A stretch of 64,000 bases of DNA from Kitasatospora humi (lineage in GTDB: Bacteria > Actinomycetota > Actinomycetes > Streptomycetales > Streptomycetaceae). The stretch covers positions 1 to 64,000 of the forward strand of contig NZ_JAJJPA010000003.1 of assembly GCF_020907985.1 (NCBI RefSeq), read 5' to 3'. Numbering within the stretch: position 1 is the first letter of the stretch; each line of letters opens with the position of its first letter. Of this stretch, positions 26,560 through 36,135 are shown in pieces. Made by a program: the position numbers and the translations under genes. The notes under the pieces are model-generated. The model was not told the origin of the DNA. It saw nothing but the letters and a program-made list of their open reading frames with translations, and made no database searches.

Positions 26560-28041
26560 ATGTTCCAGATGCAACAGCGGGGTATTGCCCGCATGGCAGC
26601 TGTCATGCTCGCGTCGAGTCTGACGGTTGGTGGCGGGCTGACGGTGGCGAGTGCGGCCGTCGCGGACAGTGGCAGCGACATGTCGACCGGTGGGTCCGGT
26701 GCGATCGCCACACTGCAGGACGGCATGCAGCACTACGGCAAGGTCGACCTCGGTGACGGCGGCTATGCCGACGGTGGCGTGATCCTCCTCAAGGGCGCTG
26801 ACGGCTCCATGATCGAGACCTACTGCATCGACCTCGCGATGGAGACCAAGGAGCACGCCCAGTACCAGGAGGCCGGTTGGGCCTCCACATCGCTGGCGAA
26901 CAACAGCGACGCCGGCAAGATCAACTGGATTCTGCAGAACTCCTACCCGCACATCACCGACCTGACGGTGCTGGCGACGGATGCGGGCGCCGACTCGCTC
27001 TCCGAAGACCAGGCGGCGGCCGCGACGCAGGCTGCCATCTGGCACTACTCGGACCACCGCGACGCCTTCCCGGTGGACGGTGAGGCGGCCAAACTGACCA
27101 AGTACCTCGAGGCCAACGCGAAGGACCTCAAGGAGCCGAACCCCACGCTGGGCCTCAGCCAGCTGTCGGTCTCCGGCAAGAGTGGTGCCGTGCTCGGCCC
27201 GATCACCGTCAGCACCTCGGGCGGTTCGGTCTCGGTCCAGCTCGACTCGGCCGCCGCCGGCGCCGGCGTGGTGCTGACCGACAAGTCCGGCGCCACCGTG
27301 CTGTCCGACAAGAGCGGGAAGCTGACCAAGCCCGCCAAGGACGGCGACACCCTCTACCTCAAGGCCCCGGCCGGCGCGAGCGCGGGCAGCGCCACCGTCT
27401 CCACCTCGACCACCACCGGGCTGCAGATCGGCCGCGCCTTCACCAGCCTCGGCTACACCCCCGAGAACCACAGCCAGACGCTGATCCTCGCGGGCAGCCA
27501 GCCGGTCACCGTCAAGGCGAGCGCGAGCGCCTCCTGGGCGCCGACCGGCCCGGCGCCGGCGGTCTCCGCCGCGGTCGACTGCGCGCACAACGCGATCGTC
27601 GTGACCATCGCCAACAACGGTGACCAGCCCTTCGGCACCACCGTGACGTCCGACCACGGCAGCCAGCCGGTGTCGGTGCCTGCCGGGCAGACCAAGACCG
27701 TCTCGGTGCCCGGCATCCAGGGCGCCGCGTACAAGATCGACGTTCCGGTGCTGAACGGCCAGACCAAGGAGTTCAAGGGCATCCTGGACTGCCACGTCGT
27801 CGGCGGTACCCCCAGCCCGGCTCCCTCCCACAGCGCCGCGTCAAGCGGTGGTCCCGCGGCCCCGAGCGCTCCGTCCTCCAGCGCGAGCCCGAGCGCGAAG
27901 GGCGGCTCCAGCCTCGCCTTCACCGGCGGCGGTGGCTCGGCCGGTCTGATCGCGGGCGTTGCCGGTGCGCTGGTCCTGGTCGGTGCCGGCGCCCTCTATG
28001 CGATGCGACGTCGCGGTCGCCACGGTCGCACCGCTGGCTGA
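26560..28041 (+). CDS. Cell-wall-anchored thioester-domain (TED) protein with LAFTG sortase signal
   Basis: A 493-residue surface protein. In order: signal peptide (about residues 1-34, ends SAAVA), a thioester domain at about 45-175 whose cysteine C89 lies in ETYCIDL and whose partner Q157 lies in AATQAAIWHY, two beta-rich repeats (about 180-420), an alanine/serine/proline stalk, the sortase-E motif LAFTG at 452-456, a membrane helix and the basic tail RRRGRHGR. TED domains form an internal Cys-Gln thioester that can bond covalently to host or surface amines; LAxTG proteins of streptomycetes are displayed on aerial structures. ATG 26560 follows AGAGGGG. Confidence 0.9.
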   Translation: MFQMQQRGIARMAAVMLASSLTVGGGLTVASAAVADSGSDMSTGGSGAIATLQDGMQHYGKVDLGDGGYADGGVILLKGADGSMIETYCIDLAMETKEHAQYQEAGWASTSLANNSDAGKINWILQNSYPHITDLTVLATDAGADSLSEDQAAAATQAAIWHYSDHRDAFPVDGEAAKLTKYLEANAKDLKEPNPTLGLSQLSVSGKSGAVLGPITVSTSGGSVSVQLDSAAAGAGVVLTDKSGATVLSDKSGKLTKPAKDGDTLYLKAPAGASAGSATVSTSTTTGLQIGRAFTSLGYTPENHSQTLILAGSQPVTVKASASASWAPTGPAPAVSAAVDCAHNAIVVTIANNGDQPFGTTVTSDHGSQPVSVPAGQTKTVSVPGIQGAAYKIDVPVLNGQTKEFKGILDCHVVGGTPSPAPSHSAASSGGPAAPSAPSSSASPSAKGGSSLAFTGGGGSAGLIAGVAGALVLVGAGALYAMRRRGRHGRTAG

Positions 28042-28119
28042 GGTACGACGTCGACCTGTCGGTTGGGACGGAACCGCGGTGACCGCTGACCGCGTCATCC
28101 GATCGTCTGAAGCGCACCA

Positions 28120-28160
28120 GGCCGGTGGCCCGGTCCCACCCAGGGGCTGGGTCACCGGCC
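28120..28160 (+). terminator. Hairpin after the thioester-domain protein gene
   Basis: GGCCGGTG (28120-28127) pairs perfectly with CACCGGCC (28153-28160); the loop can fold further (CCCA with TGGG). It lies about 80 nt past the stop codon and is a likely terminator. Confidence 0.6.
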
Positions 28161-28240
28161 TCGTCGCGCCAGTGCATCGGATTCCGTGCACCGGTCCGGG
28201 GCCTGCGCACCTCGGCGGGCGGGTGCACCCCGTGGGACCG

Positions 28241-28279
28241 GCCACCCCAAGTCGCCACCCCAAGTCGCCACCCCGAGTC
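28241..28279. repeat. Three 13-bp direct repeats
   Basis: GCCACCCCAAGTC occurs three times head to tail (28241, 28254, 28267; the last copy has one change, A to G). It lies 122 nt before the ettA start, so it could be a protein-binding array or simple slippage. Confidence 0.75.
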
Positions 28280-28400
28280 AGAGCCGGGTCCGCCACCGGG
28301 GCAGGGGTTCGGGTTGCGGGCCCAGGTGCGGCACAATGGAACGCTGAAACGCGGTAATGCCCAAGTCCCCCTCTCCTCGACGACGCCGGAGCGATCTCAC

Positions 28401-30065
<1,665 letters not shown>

Positions 30066-30096
30066 CCGTTCGGTCGTTCGGTCAGTTGAACCGTCC

Positions 30097-30141
30097 GTCG
30101 GCCCGGTGAGGCGCCCTCCTTGGGGAGCCCACCGGGCCGAC
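30097..30141 (+). terminator. Terminator of ettA
   Basis: A 12-bp perfect stem, GTCGGCCCGGTG (30097-30108) with 30130-30141 and a 21-nt loop, 32 nt past the ettA stop. Confidence 0.8.
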
Positions 30142-30210
30142 GCGTGCGGAAGCACACGAAGGCACCGGCCGGCGCGTGCGGAGCGAAGGTACAGAGGGAG
30201 AAAGACACTC

Positions 30211-30738
30211 GTGGCACGCCACATCTATGCCTGCCCGTTGCGGTGGTCCGACATGGACGCCTTCGGACACGTCAACAACGTGGTCTTCCTGCGCTACCTG
30301 GAGGAGGCCCGGATCGACTTCATGTTCCGCCAGGCCGCCGAGGCCGGCGCGGGCGAGTTCGCGGGCGGATCGGTGGTGGCACGCCACGAGATCGACTACA
30401 AGCGGCCCCTGGTGCATCGGCCCTCGCCGGTCACCATCGAGACCTGGGTGACCAGGATCGGCGGCGCGTCGGTGACCGTCGCCTACGAGATCAAGGACAT
30501 CGCGGACGATGGCAGCGAGACCGTCTACATCCGCGCGTCCAGCGTGGTCGTGCCCTACGACCTGAAGGCCGCGCGGCCGCGCCGGATCAGCCCGGTGGAG
30601 CGGAAGTTCCTCAGCCGCTTCCTGCCGGACGGCGGTGACGGCGGCGAGGCCGGCCAGGTCGCGGCCGGTGAGGCCGAGAACGGTGAGGCCGAGAACGGCC
30701 AGGACGCCGCAGCCGAGGGCGAGAAGGTCGCGGCGTGA
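30211..30738 (+). CDS. Acyl-CoA thioesterase (hot-dog fold, 4HBT type)
   Basis: A 175-residue protein with a YbgC/4-hydroxybenzoyl-CoA thioesterase-like hot-dog domain. The catalytic aspartate region WSDMDAFGHVNNVVFLRYLEEAR is at about residues 12-34 and the second conserved strand ARHEIDYKRPLVHRPSPV at about 60-77. It hydrolyses an unknown acyl-CoA. The last 35 residues are an acidic, repetitive tail (GEAENGEAENGQDAAAEGE). GTG 30211 follows GGGAG. The stop overlaps the next start in GTGA, so the two genes are translationally coupled. Confidence 0.92.
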   Translation: MARHIYACPLRWSDMDAFGHVNNVVFLRYLEEARIDFMFRQAAEAGAGEFAGGSVVARHEIDYKRPLVHRPSPVTIETWVTRIGGASVTVAYEIKDIADDGSETVYIRASSVVVPYDLKAARPRRISPVERKFLSRFLPDGGDGGEAGQVAAGEAENGEAENGQDAAAEGEKVAA

Positions 30739-31499
30739 TCGGCACCGCAGCCCTGACGTTCGCCGACCCGCGGGAGGCGGCGGACCTCGGTGCGTTCCTC
30801 AGCCGGTTGCTCCGGTTCGACCGGGCGGCGGCCGTGCGGTTGCTGGCCGTGCCGGAGCCGCGCCCGGTTGACCCGATGGAGCCGGACGAGCAGGGGGAGC
30901 CCCGGGAAGCGGGGGAGCGCGCCGGCGGGTCGGCGACGGCGGGCGGTGTGCTCGCCGTCTACGGTCGGCTGCCGCTCGGCGGCAGCGGAGTACTGGCGCT
31001 GCGGACCGCCCAGCTGGCCGGCCCGGCCCCGGCCGCCGATGCGACGGTGTCGGCCGGGCAGCTGCTGGACGCAGTCGACGAGGAACGTGGTGCCGTGGTG
31101 CTCCCGCCACCGGTGACCGGGCCGGCCTGGGCCGGGATGCTGCCGCCGCGCACCGGCTGGCAGCCGCTCGGCAGCACCGACGTGGACCTGGTGATGCCTC
31201 AACTGATGGAATCGGTACGGGAGTTCAAGGTTCGCGCGGACGAGGTGCCGGAGCATCACCGCAGCCGTGCCGTCTTGGACCGGATCGCCGACGAGATCTG
31301 GGCGCGCCCGTTGGCCGCCCTGCCCGAAGTGCCGCTGCGGGCGGCGCACGCCGCCTACCGGATCGGCTTCCTGCACCCGGGCGCCCCGCTCACCGCCCAC
31401 CGGGCGGGCGGCTGGCTGCGCCTCACGGCGCCGCACGGCACGGTCGCGCTGCGCACTGCCGTCCCGGGCGCGGGCCTCGGGCTGACACCGCTCGGCTGA
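30735..31499 (+). CDS. Hypothetical protein coupled to the thioesterase
   Basis: A 254-residue soluble protein I do not recognise. It starts at GTG 30735, overlapping the thioesterase stop by 4 nt, so expression is probably coupled. Sequence features: no signal peptide or membrane helix, a hydrophilic low-complexity loop at residues 55-75, and a C-terminal half (SRAVLDRIADEIWARPLAAL ... AAYRIGFLHPG) with conserved-looking tryptophan and histidine residues. The constant pairing with a thioesterase in one transcription unit suggests a link to acyl-CoA metabolism; that is an inference. Confidence 0.75.
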   Translation: MIGTAALTFADPREAADLGAFLSRLLRFDRAAAVRLLAVPEPRPVDPMEPDEQGEPREAGERAGGSATAGGVLAVYGRLPLGGSGVLALRTAQLAGPAPAADATVSAGQLLDAVDEERGAVVLPPPVTGPAWAGMLPPRTGWQPLGSTDVDLVMPQLMESVREFKVRADEVPEHHRSRAVLDRIADEIWARPLAALPEVPLRAAHAAYRIGFLHPGAPLTAHRAGGWLRLTAPHGTVALRTAVPGAGLGLTPLG

Positions 31500-31501
31500 G
31501 C

Positions 31502-31543
31502 AGTCGCACCGAAGGAGTCGCACCCAAGGAGTCGCACGCGAGG
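31502..31543. repeat. Three 14-bp direct repeats, then degenerate copies
   Basis: AGTCGCACCGAAGG, AGTCGCACCCAAGG and AGTCGCACGCGAGG follow head to tail just past the hypothetical gene; looser GAGG/AGCAG-containing copies run on to about 31600. The tract fills the gap between convergent genes. Confidence 0.75.
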
Positions 31544-31622
31544 AGCCTCCCCGAGCAGGCGCATGCGAGGAGGCCGTCGCCGAGGAGGCGACATGCGAGC
31601 AGCCGCCCTGGTGAAGAGCGGC

Positions 31623-32702
31623 TCAGGCACGACCTCCGCGTTCGTCGGGGCGGACGGCGATGTGGTCGCCGGCGAGGTCCACGGCGACGCGGTGCTCCAT
31701 GCCCAGGGCAGCGAGGAACTCGCGGGGGAGTTGGACCCGGCCGGTGCGGTCGAGCATCACGTACTCACGCTCGCGGGTGGACTGCCGGCCGTGCTCGTCG
31801 GTGAGGGTCTCGCGAAGCACCTCTGAGCTGGTGCGCCCGTCGCGGATCGCCACGGTGCGCCGCACTTCACCGGCGACCATGGGGTCGTGGGTCACGATCA
31901 CCACAGTGGCGCCGAGCTCGCGGTTGACGGTGCGGAACGCTTCGAAGATCGACGCGGCGGTCTCCGAGTCGAGTTCGCCGGTCGGTTCGTCGGCCAGGAC
32001 CACGGACGGGTTGTTGGCCATCGCGACCGCGATCGCCACCCGTTGCTGCTCCCCGCCGGAGAGTTGGGTCGGCCGCCGGTCGGCGAGGTGGGCGATGCCG
32101 AGCGCGTCCAGTAGCTCGCGAGCCCGGACGGCGCGGCGCTTGGCGCGGCCGGCGGACCAGCGTTCCCCGTTGAGCTGCATCGGCAGCGCCACGTTCTGAG
32201 CCGCTGTCAGGAAGGGCATCAGGTTGCGTGCGGTCTGCTGCCACACGAATCCCACCACCTCGCGGCGGTAGCGCAGCCGTTCCTTGGCGGTCATGGTCAG
32301 CAGGTCACGGCCGGCGACGGTGGCTGCGCCCGCGGTGGGGGCGTCCAGGCCGGCCAGGATGTTCAGCAGCGTGGATTTGCCGCTGCCCGAGGCTCCGACC
32401 AGGGCGATCAGGTCGCCCTTGCGGACCAGCAGGTCGAGCCCTTGGAGGGCCTGGACCTCGACCCGGTCGGCGGTGAAGATCCGTACCACCTGGTCGCAGG
32501 CAATGACCGAGTCATGGCCGTAGGTCACCTGGTTGCGGGCGGCCTCGGCGCGGCGGCGAAGCTCGGCGAGGGTGACTTCCCCGCCGGTGTTGCCGGGGGT
32601 CGCCTGACGTCCTGCGGCTCCGTCGGTCGCTGCCGCGCTGTCGGTTGTTTCTCCGCTGCCCGGAGGCTGCTGCTCGGTGGTGTCGTTGTCCGGATTGGTC
32701 AC
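31623..32702 (-). CDS. ABC transporter ATP-binding protein with AbrB-like C-terminal segment
   Basis: A 359-residue MacB/LolD-type ATPase that powers the two FtsX-type permeases encoded upstream. An N-terminal unstructured stretch of about 45 residues precedes the domain. Walker A GASGSGKST is at residues 103-111, the signature LSGGEQQRVAIAVAMANN near 222, and Walker B VVLADEPTGELD near 242. After the switch histidine (VIVTHDPM) the last 45 residues, VMLDRTGRVQLPREFLAALGM onward, resemble a SpoVT/AbrB swapped-hairpin motif, which is unusual on an ABC ATPase. GTG 32702 overlaps the upstream permease stop by GTGA, giving translational coupling. Confidence 0.9.
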   Translation of the reverse strand: MTNPDNDTTEQQPPGSGETTDSAAATDGAAGRQATPGNTGGEVTLAELRRRAEAARNQVTYGHDSVIACDQVVRIFTADRVEVQALQGLDLLVRKGDLIALVGASGSGKSTLLNILAGLDAPTAGAATVAGRDLLTMTAKERLRYRREVVGFVWQQTARNLMPFLTAAQNVALPMQLNGERWSAGRAKRRAVRARELLDALGIAHLADRRPTQLSGGEQQRVAIAVAMANNPSVVLADEPTGELDSETAASIFEAFRTVNRELGATVVIVTHDPMVAGEVRRTVAIRDGRTSSEVLRETLTDEHGRQSTREREYVMLDRTGRVQLPREFLAALGMEHRVAVDLAGDHIAVRPDERGGRA

Positions 32703-35700
32703 CGCTGGTCACCCGCTCTCAACTCGGTATTGATCTGCCGCCGCCCGGTCAGTGCCGTTTCCACCAGGATCAGGAGGGTGCAGAGCCCGGCCAGGGCGGC
32801 AGCCAGCCAGCACACGGCCGCCGTGTCGGTCCGTAGCCCGCCCGGCACGGCGGCGCCGACCATCGCCGACAGGTTGACCGTCGAGCCGAGCAGCGGCGCG
32901 CTCAGGCAGGCGATGCCCGCACCGGCCGCCGCCGCGGTCAGTGCCTGCGGGAGTGCCTCGCACAGGATCAGCGCCACGCCCTGGCGCGGTCGCAGGCCCA
33001 TGGCTCGCAACCGGGCCAGCAGGGCGGCCCGTTCGGGGGCGGCCCGCAGCAGGGTCAGTAGTAGCGAGAGCAGGCTGTATCCGGCGGCGGTGACGACCGC
33101 GGTCCAGAAGAGCTGCTCGGCCGAGTGCTGCAGCGGGTGCCCGCTGATTCCGGCGCTGAGGTCGTCGCTGGTGGCGACGGAGAAGAAGTCGTCCACGCTC
33201 AGCGTGCCGGCAGTGCTGCTGGTGGAGGAGCCGCTGGACGGCGTCCCACCGGCCGGTCCCGCACCGGCACCCGGGCTCGCCGAGGCACCGGCACCCGGGC
33301 TCGCCGACGCACTCGCACCCGGGCTCGCCGCCCCACCCGACGCACCCTGGTCGGCACCCGCACCCGACGCACCCTGGTCGGCACCCGCACCCGACGCACC
33401 CTGGTCGGCACCCGCACCCGCACCCGCACCCGCACCGGCGCTCGCCGTCACGTCCGCGCTCCCGTGCTGGTCGGCCGTCAACTCACCGCTGAGCAGCGCC
33501 CGTAGGGCGGTGCTGCTGATGCCGTCGCCAGTGCCGAACCAGGCGTTGGGGTTGTCCACCAGGTACTTGGCGCTGGGTAGTTGTCGGGCGACGGCGGCGC
33601 TGGAGACGATCAGCACCGGGCGCGGACCGCCGGCCGGCAGGGCCAGCGAGCCGTGGGTGGTGCCGACCACGTGGTAGCGCAGTTCGCCGTAGGCCGCGGG
33701 CAGTGAGACGGCCTGGTCGCCGGTGCCGAGCCGGTCCGCGATCTGGTCGGTGACGATCGCGGGCACCGCCGCATCGGGTGTGGCGGTGGGCTGTTCGAGT
33801 AGCGTCGGGTCGATCTGGCCGTAGCCCACTCGGCCGGCCAGGGCCGCGTACGAGGCCGGGTCGACGATCAGCATCATGCTGCCGCTGACCTGGCCGCCGA
33901 GCGAGGCATCGCGGTCGAGGAACATGGCGGTACCACCGTGCACCCCGGGCAGTTTGGCCACCGCGGCCAGGAAGCCGGGCGGCAGCGTGGTCTCGTCGTT
34001 GCCGGTCACCCGGGCGTCCGCGCCGAGCATCTGCCGGACCGCCACCTGCCGTTGCCGGGTCGCGGAGTCGAGCACGGTCACGCCGAATCCGGCCGTGGTG
34101 ACCGCGAGCACCAGTGCGAGCAGCGGCAGCACGCTGGGCGCCCGCCCCCCGGCCCCCCGATCACCGCCGGCGCCCTGCCCGCCGCCGACCCCACCGGCCC
34201 GGGTGGCGCGGGCCAGCCCGAGGAACCCGAGCGCCCCCCTGCCCCGCCGGGCCAGCAGCGCGGCCGGTGACAGCAGCAGTGGGAAGATCCGGGCCAGCAG
34301 CACCGCACCGGCCAGCGCGAGCAGCAGCGGTGCCGAGCTCAGCAGCAGGTCCAGCGAGCTGCCGGGCGGTGTCACCCCGCGCCGGCGCACCGCGACCACC
34401 GCGCCGACGGCCAGCGTGAGCACACCGAGTTCCGCGACCAGCCGCCGCGGTTCGCCGAGCGCTCGCACGATGGACGCGCGCCGCCGGCCGGCCGTCCGTT
34501 CCGGTCGCCGGTTCCGGCCGCCGCGCGGCCCGTGGTCGCGCAGCATCAGCAGGGCGCGGATCGGGAAGGGCAGCAGCGAGGCCAGGCCGGTCGCCGCGCC
34601 GAGCAGCACCGCAGCCCCCCAGCGCGGTGACGGCAGCAGTACCAGGGCGAGCGCGGTGCCGAGCACGGCGGCGGGCAGCACCGGCACCGCGGTCTCGGCG
34701 AGCAGCCGTCCGCCGATGCCCCGCAGCGAGCCGCCCCGGGCCCGTAGCAGCAGGAGTTCGGACTGCCTGCGGTCGACCGCGAGGCCGGCCGCCAGCGCCA
34801 GCAGCACCAGCGCGACCGATCCCGCGCCGACCGGCCCGATCGCGTAGATCGGGGCGGCCGCCGCCTGCTCCTGCAGCGCCTGGGTGAACACGCCGGGCAG
34901 TTGGGAATCGATCCCCATCGACGGTACGCCGACCTGGTCGCGCAGGGTGGCGGCGCGTTGGCCGTTGAGGATCGAGCTCACCAACTGCTGGGCGGCGGGC
35001 ACCTGGGCGGCGTGCAGGTGGTGCGCGTCGACCGGGATGTTCCAGAACAGCTCGGAGTGGGCGTAGTCGGGCAGCACACTCATCAACTGCTCGTTGATGA
35101 AGGCACTGGCGTTCCAGTACTGCAGGGGCGGCTTGTCCGGGGTGGAGGCGATGCAGGCACTGACGACGCAGGGTGCGCTGTTCCAGAACGGGTCGTTCGG
35201 GTCGTTGGGTTGGAAGAGGCCGACCACCTGGAGCTTGGCGGTGCTCGGCGCCCTGCTCTCGTGCAGCACCCCCGGCGCCCCCGGAGCAGTGAGGAACGCG
35301 CCCAGTCGGACGCCGAGTTGATCGGCGGTCGTCTTGGACATCATGACCTCGTAGGACTGGCCGCCGATTCCGGGCAGTCCTTCTGTCGGCAGCGGTGCCC
35401 GGCCTTGGACCACCGTCACGTGGGAGAGCTGTCCGACGATGCCGAACAGGTTGAGTTGGGGGTCGACCTCATCCACTCGGGACAGTCCGGGATCGGTCAG
35501 TGGACGCCCTTTGATCGAGTGGGCGCCGAAGGAGGCGTTCTGCGGGTTCGGTGCCAGCGGGGCGATCAGCTGCCGCTGGATCTTGCTCGCCGTGGCGCTG
35601 ACGCTGGACGGGCTGAACATTGCCGTGGCGGAGCCGCCGTCACTGGTGTGGTCGGTGTCGAGGACCGTGGCGGAGACACCGCGCTCGGCCCCCGGCAGGG

Positions 35701-36127
35701 CGGCCAGCAGTCGGGTCACCTCCCGGTCGGCGTCGCGGTCCAGGGTCCGGGGGAGCGCGGTGGCCAGGAAGCTGGTGCCCAGCACCAGCACGGTCATCAA
35801 CGCGGCGGCGGCTCGGCTGGTGCGCAGCCGGGTGCGCACCCAGGGCGCCGGGTTCCGGCCGGCCCGCCGTCCGGCCCCACGACCGCTCCCCGGCGAGTCG
35901 ACGTGGTCGCGGCCCACATCTCCTGCGCTCACATGTCCTCCGCTCACGTCTCCTGCGCTCCCGGCTCCTCGGCTCCCGCCCCCTGTGCTCCCGCCCCCTG
36001 TGCTCCCGCCTCCTGCGCTCCCGCCTCCTCCGCTCACGTCTCCGCGGCGCACGCCTCCTCGGCTCCCGTCTCCTGCGCTCCCGCCTCCTCCACTCACGTC
36101 TCCTCCACTCCCGTCTCCTCGGCTCAC
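32699..36127 (-). CDS. FtsX-type ABC transporter permease, repeat-rich N-terminus
   Basis: An FtsX/MacB-like permease of about 1142 residues. A soluble N-terminus of about 75 residues made of pentapeptide repeats (GDVSG, GGGSA) comes from the minisatellite at 35911-36135. The first membrane helix (AALMTVLVLGTSFLATALP) leads to a large extracytoplasmic domain, then about nine more helices in two groups, with a second external domain near the C-terminus that has an Ala/Gly/Ser-rich linker. GTG 36127 overlaps the stop of the first permease in GTGA; several later in-frame GTG codons within the repeats, each behind GGAGGA-like sequence, are alternative starts. The frame is open back to 38296, but this is antisense-free shadow within the first permease. 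Confidence 0.85.
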   Translation of the reverse strand: MSRGDGSGGDVSGGGGSAGDGSRGGVRRGDVSGGGGSAGGGSTGGGSTGGGSRGAGSAGDVSGGHVSAGDVGRDHVDSPGSGRGAGRRAGRNPAPWVRTRLRTSRAAAALMTVLVLGTSFLATALPRTLDRDADREVTRLLAALPGAERGVSATVLDTDHTSDGGSATAMFSPSSVSATASKIQRQLIAPLAPNPQNASFGAHSIKGRPLTDPGLSRVDEVDPQLNLFGIVGQLSHVTVVQGRAPLPTEGLPGIGGQSYEVMMSKTTADQLGVRLGAFLTAPGAPGVLHESRAPSTAKLQVVGLFQPNDPNDPFWNSAPCVVSACIASTPDKPPLQYWNASAFINEQLMSVLPDYAHSELFWNIPVDAHHLHAAQVPAAQQLVSSILNGQRAATLRDQVGVPSMGIDSQLPGVFTQALQEQAAAAPIYAIGPVGAGSVALVLLALAAGLAVDRRQSELLLLRARGGSLRGIGGRLLAETAVPVLPAAVLGTALALVLLPSPRWGAAVLLGAATGLASLLPFPIRALLMLRDHGPRGGRNRRPERTAGRRRASIVRALGEPRRLVAELGVLTLAVGAVVAVRRRGVTPPGSSLDLLLSSAPLLLALAGAVLLARIFPLLLSPAALLARRGRGALGFLGLARATRAGGVGGGQGAGGDRGAGGRAPSVLPLLALVLAVTTAGFGVTVLDSATRQRQVAVRQMLGADARVTGNDETTLPPGFLAAVAKLPGVHGGTAMFLDRDASLGGQVSGSMMLIVDPASYAALAGRVGYGQIDPTLLEQPTATPDAAVPAIVTDQIADRLGTGDQAVSLPAAYGELRYHVVGTTHGSLALPAGGPRPVLIVSSAAVARQLPSAKYLVDNPNAWFGTGDGISSTALRALLSGELTADQHGSADVTASAGAGAGAGAGADQGASGAGADQGASGAGADQGASGGAASPGASASASPGAGASASPGAGAGPAGGTPSSGSSTSSTAGTLSVDDFFSVATSDDLSAGISGHPLQHSAEQLFWTAVVTAAGYSLLSLLLTLLRAAPERAALLARLRAMGLRPRQGVALILCEALPQALTAAAAGAGIACLSAPLLGSTVNLSAMVGAAVPGGLRTDTAAVCWLAAALAGLCTLLILVETALTGRRQINTELRAGDQR
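33336..33416. repeat. 27-bp tandem repeat inside permease gene
   Basis: Three exact copies of a 27-bp unit (starts 33336, 33363, 33390) encode GADQGASGA repeats in the external linker of the second permease. Looser repeats of GCACCCGGGCTCGCCG precede them at about 33265-33330. Confidence 0.9.
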
Positions 36128-36135
36128 ATCTCCTC
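35911..36135. repeat. Minisatellite: fifteen 15-bp units at the permease junction
   Basis: The 225-bp tract divides exactly into fifteen 15-bp units, typically CGCTCACGTCTCCTC on the plus strand. On the coding (minus) strand each unit reads GAGGAGACGTGAGCG-like: a ribosome-binding-site-like GAGGAG followed by GTG or GGG. The first unit holds the stop of permease 1 and the start of permease 2; the others code for pentapeptide repeats. Confidence 0.92.

Larger units (their letters stand above)
28042..28400. other. Intergenic region upstream of ettA
   Basis: No gene is seen. It contains the hairpin at 28120-28160, three direct repeats at 28241-28279 and, presumably in the last 100 nt, the ettA promoter. 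Confidence 0.5.

Noticed and set aside
35911-36135. CRISPR array
   Set aside because: The units are contiguous without spacers, in frame and part of a coding region.
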